64,000 nt of DNA from Promicromonospora sp. AC04 (GTDB taxonomy: Bacteria > Actinomycetota > Actinomycetes > Actinomycetales > Cellulomonadaceae), in assembly GCF_003058225.1 (NCBI RefSeq), contig NZ_QBUG01000005.1, positions 432,850 to 496,849 on the forward strand, given 5' to 3'. The translations under genes were made by a program, and so were the position numbers. This document shows positions 31,911 through 43,238 of this stretch, piece by piece. Numbering within the stretch: position 1 is the first letter of the stretch; every line of letters begins with the position of its first letter. Below the pieces are notes generated by a model. That model searched no databases, had not been told where the DNA came from, and saw only the letters and a program-made list of their open reading frames with translations.

Positions 31911-33298
31911 TCAGGCGGTCAGGTCGCGTACGACGGCGTCCGCCAGCAGGCGTCCGCGGCGGGTCAGCACCGCGCGCGCGGGCTCCTCGCGGGCGCTGCG
32001 CCCTTCGCCGGCGCCGTCCCCTCCGCCGACGCCGAGCGCGGCCCGGCCGTCGAGCAGCCCGCGCGCCACGAGGCCCGCGACCGCGGTGCGGCCCGACGGC
32101 GAGAGCACGCCGAGATCGAGCCCGTCCCGCAGCCGCACGCCGAGCATCACGCGCTCCAGGTGAGCCTCCTCGCGGGTGAGCAGCTCGCGCCCGGCGCCCG
32201 GGCTGTGCCCGGCCTCCAGCCGCGTGGCGTAGGCGCGGGGATGCTTCACGTTCCACCAGCGGACGCCGGCGGGCGTCTCCCCGACGTCAGGGTCTGCGGC
32301 AGCGTCGGTCGCAGCGGCGGGCGCGGACACATAGCTGTGCGCGCCCGGCCCCACGCCCCACCAGTCGTCGCCGCGCCAGTAGCCGACGTTGTGCCGGCAC
32401 TCGTGCCCCGCACGGGACCAGTTCGACACCTCGTACCAGCGCAGGCCCGCCTCGGTGAGCAGGTCGTCGGCCAGCTCGTACTTCGCGGCCTGGTCGTCCT
32501 CGTCGGGCAGCGCCACCTCGCCGCGGCGCACCTGGGCGGCCATCTTGGTTCCGGCCTCCACCACCAGCGCGTACGCGGACACGTGGTCGACGCCGGTGGC
32601 CAGCGCCGTCTCGACGCTGGTGCGCCAGTCCTCCAGGGACTCGCCGGGCGTGCCGTAGATGAGGTCCAGGGACACGTCCAGCCCGGCGTCCCGGGCCCAC
32701 CGCACGACGTCGGGGATGCGCAGCGGGTCGTGGGTGCGCTCGAGCGTCGCCAGCACGTGCGGCACCGCGGACTGCATGCCGAACGAGACGCGCGTGAACC
32801 CGGCGTCGGCCAGGACCCGCAGCGACTCGGGCGTGACGGAGTCCGGGTTGGCCTCGGTGGTGACCTCGGCGCCGTCGGCCAGGCCCCAGGCGTCCCTGAT
32901 CCCGCCTAGCACCCGGGCGAGGTCCTCCGCGGGCAGCATCGTCGGGGTGCCGCCCCCGAAGAAGACCGTCGAGACCGCGGCGGGCGACCGGCCGGCGTCG
33001 GCCAGCACCTTCGCCGCGAGATCGACCTCCAGGAGGGACGTGGTCGCGTAGGCGGCCTGGTTCGCACCGCCGCCGAGCTCGGCGGCGGTGTACGTGTTGA
33101 AGTCGCAGTACCCGCAGCGCACCGTGCAGAACGGGACGTGCACGTAGACGCCGAACGGGCGGTCCGCCGGTCGAGCAGGTCGAGACCCGGAGGAGGTCTC
33201 GACCGGCTCGACCAGCGATGAACCGGCCGGCGAGGGCCGCACCCAGGCGGGCAGCCCGCCGTCGTCGGGCACGGGAATGCCGGAAGGGAGAGCGGGCA

Positions 33299-33299
<1 letters not shown>
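31911..33299 (-). CDS. hemW: Radical SAM heme chaperone HemW
   Basis: 462 residues. The radical SAM cluster motif is CTVRCGYCDFN (CxxxCxxC) and GGGTPTML is the SAM-binding glycine stretch. The HemN C-terminal region and NVGYWRGDDWWGVGPGAHS are typical of HemW. It delivers heme to respiratory proteins and is not the coproporphyrinogen oxidase. The GTG at 33299 overlaps the lepA stop by one base. The N-terminal 40 residues carry an unusual insertion coded by a repetitive element (33169-33213). Confidence 0.93.
33169..33213. repeat. REP-like palindromic element inside hemW
   Basis: Arms 33169-33187 and 33195-33213 pair at 18 of 19 positions, with the core GGTCGAG...GTCGAGACC. Read in frame it gives SSLVEPVETSSGSRP, a tail known from spurious extensions in many actinobacterial proteins. 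A sister copy is at 40518-40560. Confidence 0.7.
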
Positions 33300-35179
<1,880 letters not shown>

Positions 35180-35257
35180 AGCGTTCTCGCTCCGTCGTCA
35201 GGGTGGAAGGACCAGCCCCCATTCTCCCACGTCCGACACGAGCACCCTCCTGCTCGC

Positions 35258-35314
35258 TGAGTGCTGGATATTCGCCCTGCGCGGCCGCGTGAACGGGCGA
35301 ATATCCAGCACTCA
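35258..35314. terminator. Long inverted repeat, 'GAGTGC/TTCGCCC' family member 3
   Basis: Perfect 20-base arms 35258-35277 and 35295-35314 around a 17-base GC-rich loop. It lies 12 bases beyond the stop of the minus-strand CNNM gene (35326) and upstream of lepA. Confidence 0.7.
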
Positions 35315-35325
35315 ACGGGTCAGGG

Positions 35326-36357
35326 TCAGGCGGGGCGGGGGGCGACCGTGCGGGGGAAGAGGCTACGGAGGACGTCGGCGAGGGTCACCACGCCGTAGTG
35401 CGCAGCGGAGCCGTATGGCCTGGGGACGACGGCGAGGTGGTTGCCCGTCTCCCGCATGCTCGTCAGGGCGCTGTGCAGCGGCACGTCGGCGGCCAGCTCG
35501 AAGACGGGCCGGGTGACGTCGGTGACGGCCGCGTCGTCGGCCAACAGGAGCGTGTCGCGCACGTGCACGACGCCGTCCGGCCGACCGCCGTCGCCCTGCA
35601 CGATGATCCGCAGGTGGCCCGAGGCCCGGGACGCCTCCTGCACCTCGGCGGCCGTCGCATGGTGCCCGACGGCGGCCGGGGCCGCGTGGTCGGCGAGCAG
35701 GTCCTCGACCGTCAGGCGGCGCAGGTCCAGCGCGCCGGAGAGCTGGGCGGAGTAGGCGACGTCGAGCGCACCGACGCTGGCGGAGTGCTCCACGAGGTGC
35801 CGCAGGTCGTCGGGGCCCTGCCCGGTCGCCACCTGGTCCGCCGGCTCGACGCCCACGCGCCGCAGGCACCAGTTCGCCGCGCCGTTGAGCGCCAGGAGTG
35901 CCGGCCGGGTCAGGGCCATGAACGCCCGCATCGGCAGTGCCAGCATCGTCGCGCTGGCCTCGGGGTGGGCGATCGCCCAGGACTTGGGCGCCATCTCCCC
36001 CACGACCAGGTGCAAGAAGGTGACGAAAACCAGGGCCAGCACGAAGCCCGCGACGTCGGCGGCCCAGAACGGCGCGCCCCACGTCTCGAACACGGGCGTC
36101 AGCCAGTGGTGCACGGCCGGCTTGGTGATGGCGCCCAGCGCCAGGGTGCAGACCGTGATGCCCAGCTGGGAACCGGCCAGCAGCACCGTGAGCTCGCTGG
36201 CGCTGCGCAGCGCGGCCCTGGCGGAGCGGCTCGTGGCCGCGGCGTCCTCCAGGCGGTGTCGCTTGGCCGCGAGCAGCGCGAACTCCACGGCCACGAAGAA
36301 CGCGCTCAGCGCGATGATGACTACGGTCGCGGCGAGGACCACCCAGGGGTTGCTCAT
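35326..36357 (-). CDS. Short CNNM-family membrane protein with CBS pair
   Basis: 343 residues. DUF21/CNNM helices at about 1-170 (AFFVAVEFALLAAKRHRLED, GSQLGITVCTLALG, GEMAPKSWAIAHPE) and a divergent CBS region at about 200-335. The CorC_HlyC domain found in the other two copies is absent. Its ATG overlaps the stop of the upstream paralogue (ATGA). Two neighbouring CNNM genes of unequal length may form a heteromeric transporter or regulator; this is inference. Confidence 0.88.
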   Translation of the reverse strand: MSNPWVVLAATVVIIALSAFFVAVEFALLAAKRHRLEDAAATSRSARAALRSASELTVLLAGSQLGITVCTLALGAITKPAVHHWLTPVFETWGAPFWAADVAGFVLALVFVTFLHLVVGEMAPKSWAIAHPEASATMLALPMRAFMALTRPALLALNGAANWCLRRVGVEPADQVATGQGPDDLRHLVEHSASVGALDVAYSAQLSGALDLRRLTVEDLLADHAAPAAVGHHATAAEVQEASRASGHLRIIVQGDGGRPDGVVHVRDTLLLADDAAVTDVTRPVFELAADVPLHSALTSMRETGNHLAVVPRPYGSAAHYGVVTLADVLRSLFPRTVAPRPA

Positions 36358-37742
36358 CGGGTCTCCTTGCTCTTGATCTCGGCGTGTGCTGATGCGGTCT
36401 CCGCCTCGACGACGGTGACCCGGACGTGGGACGGCACGTGCCGCTCCACGTCGAGCACCTCGATCCGGAGCACCTCGTCCGGCGGCGGCTCCGGCGCGAC
36501 GAGGCCTGCCGGGTCGATGGGCAGCGGGACGTCGACGACGTCGCCCGCCGCAGGCAGGGAGCCGTGCACGGCGATCGCCAGTCCCGCGATCGTCTCGTGG
36601 TCGCCGTCCGGCAGGTCGCGCTCGACGGCACGCTCCACCTCGTCCAGGTGGACGTCGCCCGCCATGACCCACACCCCGTCCGACGCCGCGGTGACGGGGT
36701 CGATCTCGTCGTCGTGCTCGTCGGTGATCTCGCCGACCAGCTCCTCGGCGAGGTCTTCGGCGGTGAGCACTCCGGCGAACCCGCCGTACTCGTCGACGAC
36801 GCACGCCATCTGGTTGTGCGTGACCGACAGCTCCCGCAGGGCGTCCGGCAGCGCCATCGTCGTGGGCAGCACGAGCGCGGGGCGCAGCAGGTCCGCGACG
36901 GACGCCGTCCCGGGGGTTGCCGACAGCAGGTCGGCGAGATGCACGACGCCGACCACCTCGCCGTCGTCGTCCACCACCGGGTAACGGGAGTGGCCGCCGG
37001 CCATCAGCTCGCGCAGCTGCGCGAGCGTGTCCCCGGCGTGCACCACGCCGACGCGGGCGCGCGGGATCATGGCGTGCTCGACGTCCTGCCGCGGGAAGTC
37101 GAGGATGCGGTCCAGCAGCACCGACAGGTCCCCGGGCAGGTCACCGCTGGCACGCGAGTCGGCCACGATGTGCTCGAGGTCGCGGGCGGTCGCCGAGTGC
37201 TCGACGTCGTGCACGGGCTCGATGCGCAGCAGCCGCAGCAGCGCGTTGGACGCGGCGTCGAACACCTTGATCAGCCAGCCGAAGACCGCGAGGTAAGCCG
37301 TCGTCGAGCGGGCGAGCCACAGTGCCACCGGCTCCGGACGCGCGATCGCGAGGTTCTTCGGGACGAGCTCGCCGAACAGCATCTGCACGAGCGTCGAGAA
37401 CAGGAGCGCGAGGACCGTGCCCACCGCGACGCCCGTGCCCACCGGCACCCCGACGCCGCCGAGGGCCTCGCCCAGCGCCTCGCCGACGAGCGGTTCGGCG
37501 ACGTAGCCGACGAGCAGGCCCGTGACGGTGATGCCGAGCTGTGCCCCCGACAGCATGAAGCTGGTTCGGCGGGTCACGCCGAGCGCGCGTCGCGCCCCGG
37601 CGTCGCCGGCCTCGGCGCGGGTCGCGAGCCGCGCCCGGTCGACCGCCATGTACGCGAACTCCTGCGCGACGAAGTAGCCCGTCACGGCGGTGATCGCCAG
37701 GATCACCAGCACCCCCAGCAGGAGGGAGACCACCCAGCTCAA
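36354..37742 (-). CDS. CNNM/CorC-family membrane protein with CBS domains
   Basis: About 462 residues. CNNM membrane domain (FVAQEFAYMAVDR, SGAQLGITVTGLLVGY, GELVPKNLAIARPE), CBS pair (MIPRARVGVV, then VDEYGGFAGVLT) and CorC_HlyC domain. The longest frame opens at the GTG at 37751, but the GGAGG there touches that codon. The TTG at 37742 lies 8 bases after GGAGG and is the better start. It is coupled to the shorter paralogue downstream. Metal-ion transport is the family role; the ion is unknown. Confidence 0.9.
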   Translation of the reverse strand: MSWVVSLLLGVLVILAITAVTGYFVAQEFAYMAVDRARLATRAEAGDAGARRALGVTRRTSFMLSGAQLGITVTGLLVGYVAEPLVGEALGEALGGVGVPVGTGVAVGTVLALLFSTLVQMLFGELVPKNLAIARPEPVALWLARSTTAYLAVFGWLIKVFDAASNALLRLLRIEPVHDVEHSATARDLEHIVADSRASGDLPGDLSVLLDRILDFPRQDVEHAMIPRARVGVVHAGDTLAQLRELMAGGHSRYPVVDDDGEVVGVVHLADLLSATPGTASVADLLRPALVLPTTMALPDALRELSVTHNQMACVVDEYGGFAGVLTAEDLAEELVGEITDEHDDEIDPVTAASDGVWVMAGDVHLDEVERAVERDLPDGDHETIAGLAIAVHGSLPAAGDVVDVPLPIDPAGLVAPEPPPDEVLRIEVLDVERHVPSHVRVTVVEAETASAHAEIKSKETR

Positions 37743-37969
37743 CGCCACCACCTCCGCTCGGTGGTGCGGAGACGTGCCTGCGGGCCGGGACTATGACTGT
37801 CGGGGTCCATGATCCTTCGCTGGTGGTGCTGTTCGGTCTCGGGCCGAAGATCTCCGGCCGGGTGCGCGGGGCGCACCGCGTGGAGAACGACGGGCGTGAT
37901 CCTACGGTTCCACATCGCACGTGAGCCGTACTGCTTTGCGCGACCTGCTGCGGTGTGGGTGGCGCGCGG

Positions 37970-37975
37970 TACGTT
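37970..37975 (+). promoter_or_regulatory. -10 element of leaderless DinB-like gene
   Basis: TACGTT, 7 bases before the ATG at 37983. The 230-base divergent region 37,752-37,982 also holds TAGGAT on the minus strand near 37,900, a possible promoter for the CNNM pair. Confidence 0.45.
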
Positions 37976-37982
37976 TCGGCAC

Positions 37983-38723
37983 ATGACCCTCGACCACCTG
38001 TCGCTGCTGGCCCGGCTCCAAGCCGGCTTCCTCGCCGCGGTACCCCGCGCAGACCCTGACGCGCGAGTTCCCGCCTGCGGCGACTGGACGGTCCGCGAGC
38101 TGGTCGAGCACCTCGCCGGCGTCCACTACTGGGCCGCCGGGCAGGCGCGGGCGAAGCGGGGTGCGCCCCTCGGGGACGGGCCGTTCGACCTCGAGGCGCA
38201 CTACGCCGCCCAGGCCGCGACCCTGCGTCAGGCCCTGGCCGAGCTCGACCCCGACGCGACCGGCCGGGTGCTCACCCATCCCAAGCCGATGGGCCCCGGC
38301 CCGGTGCGGTTCTGGCACCGCCGACAGACCCACGAGACGCTGGTGCACCTGCACGACCTGCGGGCCGCGATCGCCGGCACGGGCTCGATCGGCCTGGCCG
38401 AGGCCGAGCCCGAGGTGTGGGCCGACACCGTCGACGAGGTGGTCACCGTGCTCCAGCCCCGCCAGGCAGGGCTGGGCCGCATGGCGCCGCTGCGCCTCCA
38501 GGTCGCCCTCGTGGCGACCGACGTCGACGGCTCGCCCACCTGGGTGCTCGGCGCCCCGGGCGAGCGCGCGGACGAGGTGACGCCCGACGTCGTCGTCTCC
38601 GGGCCCGCCGAGGGTCTCGCGCTGACGCTGTGGCGCCGCCTCACGCCCGCCGAGGCGGGGCTCACCGTGCAGGGTGACCACGCCGACCTCGAGGCGGCGC
38701 TGGCGGAGCCGATCGTGCCGTAG
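37983..38723 (+). CDS. Maleylpyruvate isomerase-family (mycothiol-dependent, DinB-fold) protein
   Basis: 246 residues. The N-terminal four-helix DinB/MDMPI domain has CGDWTVRELVEHLAGVHYW and RRQTHETLVHLHD, supplying the expected metal-binding histidines (about H43 and H121, H125). The C-terminal MDMPI_C-like part holds GPAEGLALTLWRR. Many such TIGR03083 proteins use mycothiol or other thiols. The substrate is unknown. Leaderless ATG start. Confidence 0.87.
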   Translation: MTLDHLSLLARLQAGFLAAVPRADPDARVPACGDWTVRELVEHLAGVHYWAAGQARAKRGAPLGDGPFDLEAHYAAQAATLRQALAELDPDATGRVLTHPKPMGPGPVRFWHRRQTHETLVHLHDLRAAIAGTGSIGLAEAEPEVWADTVDEVVTVLQPRQAGLGRMAPLRLQVALVATDVDGSPTWVLGAPGERADEVTPDVVVSGPAEGLALTLWRRLTPAEAGLTVQGDHADLEAALAEPIVP

Positions 38724-38726
38724 CCG

Positions 38727-39578
38727 CTACCCGAGGCGCGTGATCTCCACCGTCACCGCCAGCGTCGACGAACCGGCGCCGGCATAGACACCCTTGAACG
38801 GCGGCACGTCGCCGTACTCGCGCCCGCGCCCGACCACGACGTGGTCGCCGCCCACGAACACCCGGTTCGTGGGGTCGTAGCCGACCCACTCGCCGGTCCA
38901 CCACTCGACCCAGGCGTGCGACTCGCCGCGCACCTGCTCGCCGACCCCGGCGTCCGGCTCGGGATGCACGTACCCGGACACGTAACGCGCGGGGATGCCG
39001 ACCGAGCGCAGCGCGCCGAGCGCGAGGTGCGCCATGTCCTGGCACACGCCCTTGCGCGCCTCCCACGCCTCGACCGCGGGCGTGTGCACGGTGGTCACGC
39101 CGGGCACGTACTCGAGCCGCTCCCGCACCGCGAGGCAGATCGCCTCGGCCGCCCGGTCCGGGTCCAGCCCGCCGGCCGCCTCCAGCGCGAGCGCCCCGAG
39201 GTCCGACGGCGGCATGGTCACCGGCGACTCCGCGAGGAACGCCGCCTGCTTGTCCAGCACCGGCTCGCTCGCCAGGTCCTCCCACCCGGGCACGTCCCCG
39301 GCGGGGCGGCCGCCCGCCGAGTACCCGGAGGCCTCCACCAGCGCCTCCGCGACGATCTTGAGCTGGCTGTGCGGACGCAGGATCTCGAACGCCGTCACGC
39401 TCGTGCCCCAGTAGTCGGTGTGGTCCGCGGACCAGGTGGTGGGCGACATCACCAGGGACGCCGAGCGCACCGTCTGGCGCGCGTCCTGGATCGGCCGCAT
39501 GCGCGCCTGGTTGTACGAGTCCGTGGCCGGCGACGCGTAGTCGAACCGGGTCGTGTGGACCACCCTCAGCAGCGTCAC
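38727..39578 (-). CDS. Transglutaminase-like cysteine peptidase-fold protein
   Basis: 283 residues. An N-terminal beta domain (VVHTTRFDYASPATDSYNQ) precedes the transglutaminase core, with catalytic Cys in ARKGVCQDMAHLAL, His in GESHAWVEWW and Asp in YDPTNR; the triad is intact. It is the last gene of a three-gene operon with an ATP-grasp and an alpha-E protein. The GTG at 39578 overlaps the alpha-E stop (GTGA). In the family this trio is predicted to make or process peptide or amide bonds; the substrate is unknown. Confidence 0.92.
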   Translation of the reverse strand: MTLLRVVHTTRFDYASPATDSYNQARMRPIQDARQTVRSASLVMSPTTWSADHTDYWGTSVTAFEILRPHSQLKIVAEALVEASGYSAGGRPAGDVPGWEDLASEPVLDKQAAFLAESPVTMPPSDLGALALEAAGGLDPDRAAEAICLAVRERLEYVPGVTTVHTPAVEAWEARKGVCQDMAHLALGALRSVGIPARYVSGYVHPEPDAGVGEQVRGESHAWVEWWTGEWVGYDPTNRVFVGGDHVVVGRGREYGDVPPFKGVYAGAGSSTLAVTVEITRLG

Positions 39579-40504
39579 AGCGCCTCCTCCACCCAGGCCG
39601 TCGTGGCCACCGCCGGAAAGTACCGGTGCTTGATCGCGCCGCTCGCCCGCGTGCACGCCACCTGCACGCGCTCCATGGCGTCCGGCAGGTCCGCGAGCAG
39701 GTCGCCGAGCCGGGCGAACTCCAGCTCGGAGCGCATGATCCCCAGGGCCCGGCGGGCGTCGTCGGAGACCGCGTGCCTGCCCTCCACCGGCTCCAGCTCG
39801 CGCAGCGCCCGCTCCGCGGCGTGCAGCGCGTAGACGATCGACCGCGGGAACAGCCGGTCGAGGATGAGGAAGCCCGCGGCGTCGGCGTCGGACGCCCGGC
39901 CGCGGTACGCCCGCAGGTACGCCTCGTACCCACCGCAGGACCGCAGCAGCGTGTTCCAGCCGGGCCCACCCGTCCCGAGCCGGGCCTGGGTCGTGATGAG
40001 GCGCGCGGTCATGTCGGCCCGCTCGATCGCCTGGCCCAGCACCATGAAGTGCCACGTCGAGTCGCGCGGCGTCGCCGACTCCATCAGCCCCGCGACGACG
40101 GCCGCCCGCTCCCGCACCCACGAGAAGAACTCGTGCGGCCCCCGGCGCGCATGCGACGGGAGCGTGTTGCGCGTCGTGTTCAGGCACTCCCACAGGTCGG
40201 TCGAGACGATCTCGCGAGCGCGGCGCGCGTTCTCCCGCGCCGCGAGCAGCGACCCGGCGATCGACGACGGGTTCTCCCGGTCGTGCGCCAGCAGCCGCAG
40301 CACGGTGTCGCGGTTCACCTCGCCGTCGTCGGGCCCCGCCGGATGGTCCATGATCGCGAGCAGGGACCGGCAGGCCGTGGCCTCGTCCGCCCACGGGTCC
40401 TCCGACAGCATCTGCACGTGCACGTCGAGGATCCGCGCCGTGTCGTCGGCCCGCTCGACGTACCGGCCGATCCAGAACAGCGACTCCGCGATCCGGCTCA
40501 GCAT
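39575..40504 (-). CDS. Alpha-E domain protein
   Basis: 309 residues, all-helical. MLSRIAESLFWIGRYVERAD is the hallmark opening of the alpha-E family, and an internal IERADMTARL repeats it. The family has no proven catalytic role and always accompanies circularly permuted ATP-grasp and transglutaminase-like genes. It overlaps the ATP-grasp gene by 7 bases and the transglutaminase by 4. Confidence 0.93.
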   Translation of the reverse strand: MLSRIAESLFWIGRYVERADDTARILDVHVQMLSEDPWADEATACRSLLAIMDHPAGPDDGEVNRDTVLRLLAHDRENPSSIAGSLLAARENARRAREIVSTDLWECLNTTRNTLPSHARRGPHEFFSWVRERAAVVAGLMESATPRDSTWHFMVLGQAIERADMTARLITTQARLGTGGPGWNTLLRSCGGYEAYLRAYRGRASDADAAGFLILDRLFPRSIVYALHAAERALRELEPVEGRHAVSDDARRALGIMRSELEFARLGDLLADLPDAMERVQVACTRASGAIKHRYFPAVATTAWVEEAL

Positions 40505-42147
40505 GCGGCACCTCCGGTGGTCGAACCTGTCGAGACCCTGGTTTCGACAGGCTCAGCCCGCGGCGCCGTCGAGACCTGCTGCTGCTGTTGCTGCTGCTGG
40601 TTCGCAGCCGCGTCGTCCGGGTTGGTCGCCCGGGGCACGCCGGCCGGCGGCTCCTGCGGCCGGGCGCTCGCGGGCCGCCGTTCTACGGGAGCCGGAGCCG
40701 CCGGACGGGCCTCGGCGCCCGCCTCCAGCACCCAGGTGTCCTTGGACCCGCCGCCCTGGGACGAGTTCACGACGAGCTGCCCCTCCGGGAGCGCGACCCG
40801 GGTGAGGCCGCCGGGCAGCACCCAGACGTCCGAGCCGTCGTTCACGGCGAAGGGGCGCAGATCCAGATGGCGCGGCCGGAAGGCGCCGTCGACGAACGTC
40901 GGCCCTGTCGAGAGCTGCACCACGGGCTGCGCGATCCAGCCGCGCGGGTCCTCGATGATCCGCTTCCGCACCGCATCGATCTCGGCGCGCGTGGCCTTGG
41001 GCCCCACCACTATGCCCTTGCCGCCCGAGCCGTCGACGGGCTTCACGACGAGCTCGTCGATGCGGTCGAGCACCTCGGCACGGGCTTCGGGATCCTCGAG
41101 GCGCCAGGTGTCGACGTTCGCGAGCACGGGCTCCTCGGCCAGGTAGTAGCGGATCAGGTCGGGTACGTAGGTGTAGACGAGCTTGTCGTCTGCGACGCCG
41201 TTGCCGATCGCGTTCGCGAGCGTGACGTTCCCGAGCCGCGCGGCCCCCACCAGGCCGGGCACGCCGAGCATGGAGTCACCGCGGAACTCGACGGGGTCGA
41301 TCCACTCGTCGTCGACCCGCCGGTAGATGACGTCGACGCGGCGCGAGCCCTCCGTGGTCCGCATGTAGACCCGGCCGCCCTTGGTGTACAGGTCGCGCCC
41401 CTCGACCAGCTCCACGCCCAGGAGCCGGGCCAGGAGGCTGTGCTCGAAGTACGCGGAGTTGTAGACGCCCGGCGTGAGCACCACGACGGTGGGGTCGGGG
41501 ACGCCGTCGGGCGCGCTCGCCACGAGGGCGGCCAGCAGCCGCTGCGGGTAGTCGACGACGGGCTGCACCCGCAGCCGGCTGAACAGCTCGGGGAACGTGC
41601 GGACCATGGCCCGGCGGTTGCTCACCACGTAGCTCACGCCCGACGGGACCCGGACGTTGTCCTCCAGGACGCGGTACTGGCCCGCCTCGTCGCGCACCAG
41701 GTCGATGCCGCTCACGTGGCAGCGCACGCCGCCGGCCGGGCGGATGCTCGCGGCGACCCGCTGGAAGTCGGAGCTCGACTGGATGAGGCGCTGCGGCACG
41801 ACGCCGTCCTTGACCGCCTGCTGCGCGCCGTAGACGTCGTCGAGGAACGCCTCCAGGGCCCGGACCCGCTGCTGGACGCCGAGCGCGATGTCCGTCCAGT
41901 CATCCTTCTCGATGACGCGGGGCACCACGTCCAGGGGGAACGGACGCTCCTCCCCCGCGAAGTCGAAGGTCACGCCCTGCGCCAGGTACGAGCGCGCGAG
42001 GGCGTCCGCCCGCGACGCCACCTCGTCGGCCGTCAGGCGGGTGAGCCTGCCGTGCACCTGCTCGTAGCAGGACCGCAGCACGCCGTCGCGGTCCAGCATC
42101 TCGTCGAAGGCCTGCTGGAGGGGGTATCCATCGAACAGGTCTGTCAT
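40498..42147 (-). CDS. Circularly permuted type 2 ATP-grasp protein
   Basis: 549 residues. The CP-ATP-grasp core is clear: RYLEDNVRVPSGVSYV-like region, LVVKPVDGSGGKGIVVGP (ATP loop), DLRPFAVNDGSDVWVLPGGL and VNSSQGGGSKDTWVL. Such proteins are predicted amide-bond ligases. The last 70 residues are abnormal: Pro/Ala-rich, then eight or more glutamines, then a tail coded by a REP-like element. The mRNA is predicted to be leaderless (TACAGT at 42154-42159, 6 bases before the ATG). First gene of the operon. Confidence 0.93.
   Translation of the reverse strand: MTDLFDGYPLQQAFDEMLDRDGVLRSCYEQVHGRLTRLTADEVASRADALARSYLAQGVTFDFAGEERPFPLDVVPRVIEKDDWTDIALGVQQRVRALEAFLDDVYGAQQAVKDGVVPQRLIQSSSDFQRVAASIRPAGGVRCHVSGIDLVRDEAGQYRVLEDNVRVPSGVSYVVSNRRAMVRTFPELFSRLRVQPVVDYPQRLLAALVASAPDGVPDPTVVVLTPGVYNSAYFEHSLLARLLGVELVEGRDLYTKGGRVYMRTTEGSRRVDVIYRRVDDEWIDPVEFRGDSMLGVPGLVGAARLGNVTLANAIGNGVADDKLVYTYVPDLIRYYLAEEPVLANVDTWRLEDPEARAEVLDRIDELVVKPVDGSGGKGIVVGPKATRAEIDAVRKRIIEDPRGWIAQPVVQLSTGPTFVDGAFRPRHLDLRPFAVNDGSDVWVLPGGLTRVALPEGQLVVNSSQGGGSKDTWVLEAGAEARPAAPAPVERRPASARPQEPPAGVPRATNPDDAAANQQQQQQQQVSTAPRAEPVETRVSTGSTTGGAAC
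40518..40560. repeat. REP-like palindromic element inside the ATP-grasp gene
   Basis: Imperfect inverted repeat with the core CTGTCGAGACC / GGTTTCGACAGG. Read in frame it gives PVETRVSTGSTTG at the extreme C-terminus. It is a sister of the element in hemW (33169-33213). Confidence 0.65.
40579..40602 (-). repeat. Glutamine-codon trinucleotide repeat
   Basis: Eight or so CAG/CAA codons in a row (CTG/TTG on the plus strand) code for a polyglutamine run in the C-terminal tail of the ATP-grasp protein. Slippage here would change length in steps of one residue. Confidence 0.75.
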
Positions 42148-42153
42148 GTCCGA

Positions 42154-42159
42154 ACTGTA
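42154..42159 (-). promoter_or_regulatory. -10 element of the ATP-grasp operon
   Basis: TACAGT on the minus strand, 6 bases before the ATG at 42147. The rest of the 190-base divergent region to 42,338 is GC-rich and shows nothing further. Confidence 0.5.
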
Positions 42160-42338
42160 GGTCGATGGTTAAGACGTACCGGTTCCGGGCGTGTTTCAGG
42201 TCGGTGTCGGTCCGCGGTCCGCGGTTCGACGCCGGAGCCGGGCGGCCCCGGCTCGACGCGGCAGCTCGGCGCGCCGGCCGGGCGCGTCGCTCGAAAAGCG
42301 CTGGCCCGCCGGTCCGTGCCGGTGCCACGGTTCTCGGC

Positions 42339-43226
42339 ATGAGCCTGCACGACGACGAGATCGTCTCCACCCCTGATCTCGTCCGCCGCCTGGTCGCGGA
42401 CCAGTTCCCGCACTGGGCGCACCTCCCCGTGACGCCCGGCCCGGCGGGCGGCACGGACCATCACCTGTTCCGGCTCGGCGACGAGCTGCTGGTCCGCATG
42501 CCCAAGATCGCCTGGGCCCAGGACCAGGCGACCAACGACGCGCGCTGGCTCCCGCTCCTGGCGCCGCACCTGCCGCTCCGGCTCCCGGTGCCCGAGGCGG
42601 TGGGCGAGCCCGGCGCGGGCTTCCCGTTCCGCTGGTCGGTGACGCCCTGGCTCGACGGCGCGTCACCCGCCGTCGGCGAGCTCGGACCCGGCGCCGCCCG
42701 GCAGCTCGGCGAGTTCGTCGTGGCGCTCCGCGCGGTGAGCACGGCGGGCGGCCCGGTCAAGGACGGCACGTCCCGCGGCGTCCCGCTCGCCCGGCTCGAC
42801 GACGACGTCCGCGCCGCCATCGCCGCGTCCGGTACCCGCATCGACGGCCGCGCCGTGACGAAGGCGTGGGACCAGGCGCTGGGCGCACGCCCGGCGTCGG
42901 ACCGCTGCTGGATCCACGGTGACCTGCTGCCCGGCAACCTGCTGGCCGACGGCGGGAACATGACCGCCGTCATCGACTGGGGCGGTGTGGGCATCGGCGA
43001 CCCGGCCGCCGACCTGATCCCCGCCTGGACCCAGTTCGCCGGCGCGGAACGCGCGGCCTTCCGCGCGGCGGCCGCCGACGGGCTCACCGATCCCGACGAC
43101 GCCTGGGAGCGCGGGCGCGGCTGGGTGCTGGTCCAGGCGGTGATCGGGCTGCCGTACTACTGGGACCGCTGGCCGGAGTTCGCCCGGGCATGCCAGAACC
43201 GGATAGCCACGGTCCTGACGGACTGA
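42339..43226 (+). CDS. Aminoglycoside phosphotransferase (APH)-family kinase
   Basis: 295 residues, kinase-like fold. Catalytic loop CWIHGDLLPGNLL (HxDxxxxN) and metal-binding AVIDWGGVGIGDPAADL. The N-lobe opens with GGTDHHLFRLGDELLVRMP, as in the 'aminoglycoside phosphotransferase' group of Streptomyces and relatives. Most such chromosomal copies do not give resistance and the substrate is unknown. The ATG at 42339 starts the conserved part. A repeat array and hairpin follow 12 bases after the stop. Confidence 0.9.
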   Translation: MSLHDDEIVSTPDLVRRLVADQFPHWAHLPVTPGPAGGTDHHLFRLGDELLVRMPKIAWAQDQATNDARWLPLLAPHLPLRLPVPEAVGEPGAGFPFRWSVTPWLDGASPAVGELGPGAARQLGEFVVALRAVSTAGGPVKDGTSRGVPLARLDDDVRAAIAASGTRIDGRAVTKAWDQALGARPASDRCWIHGDLLPGNLLADGGNMTAVIDWGGVGIGDPAADLIPAWTQFAGAERAAFRAAAADGLTDPDDAWERGRGWVLVQAVIGLPYYWDRWPEFARACQNRIATVLTD

Positions 43227-43238
43227 CCCCGCGGCCCA

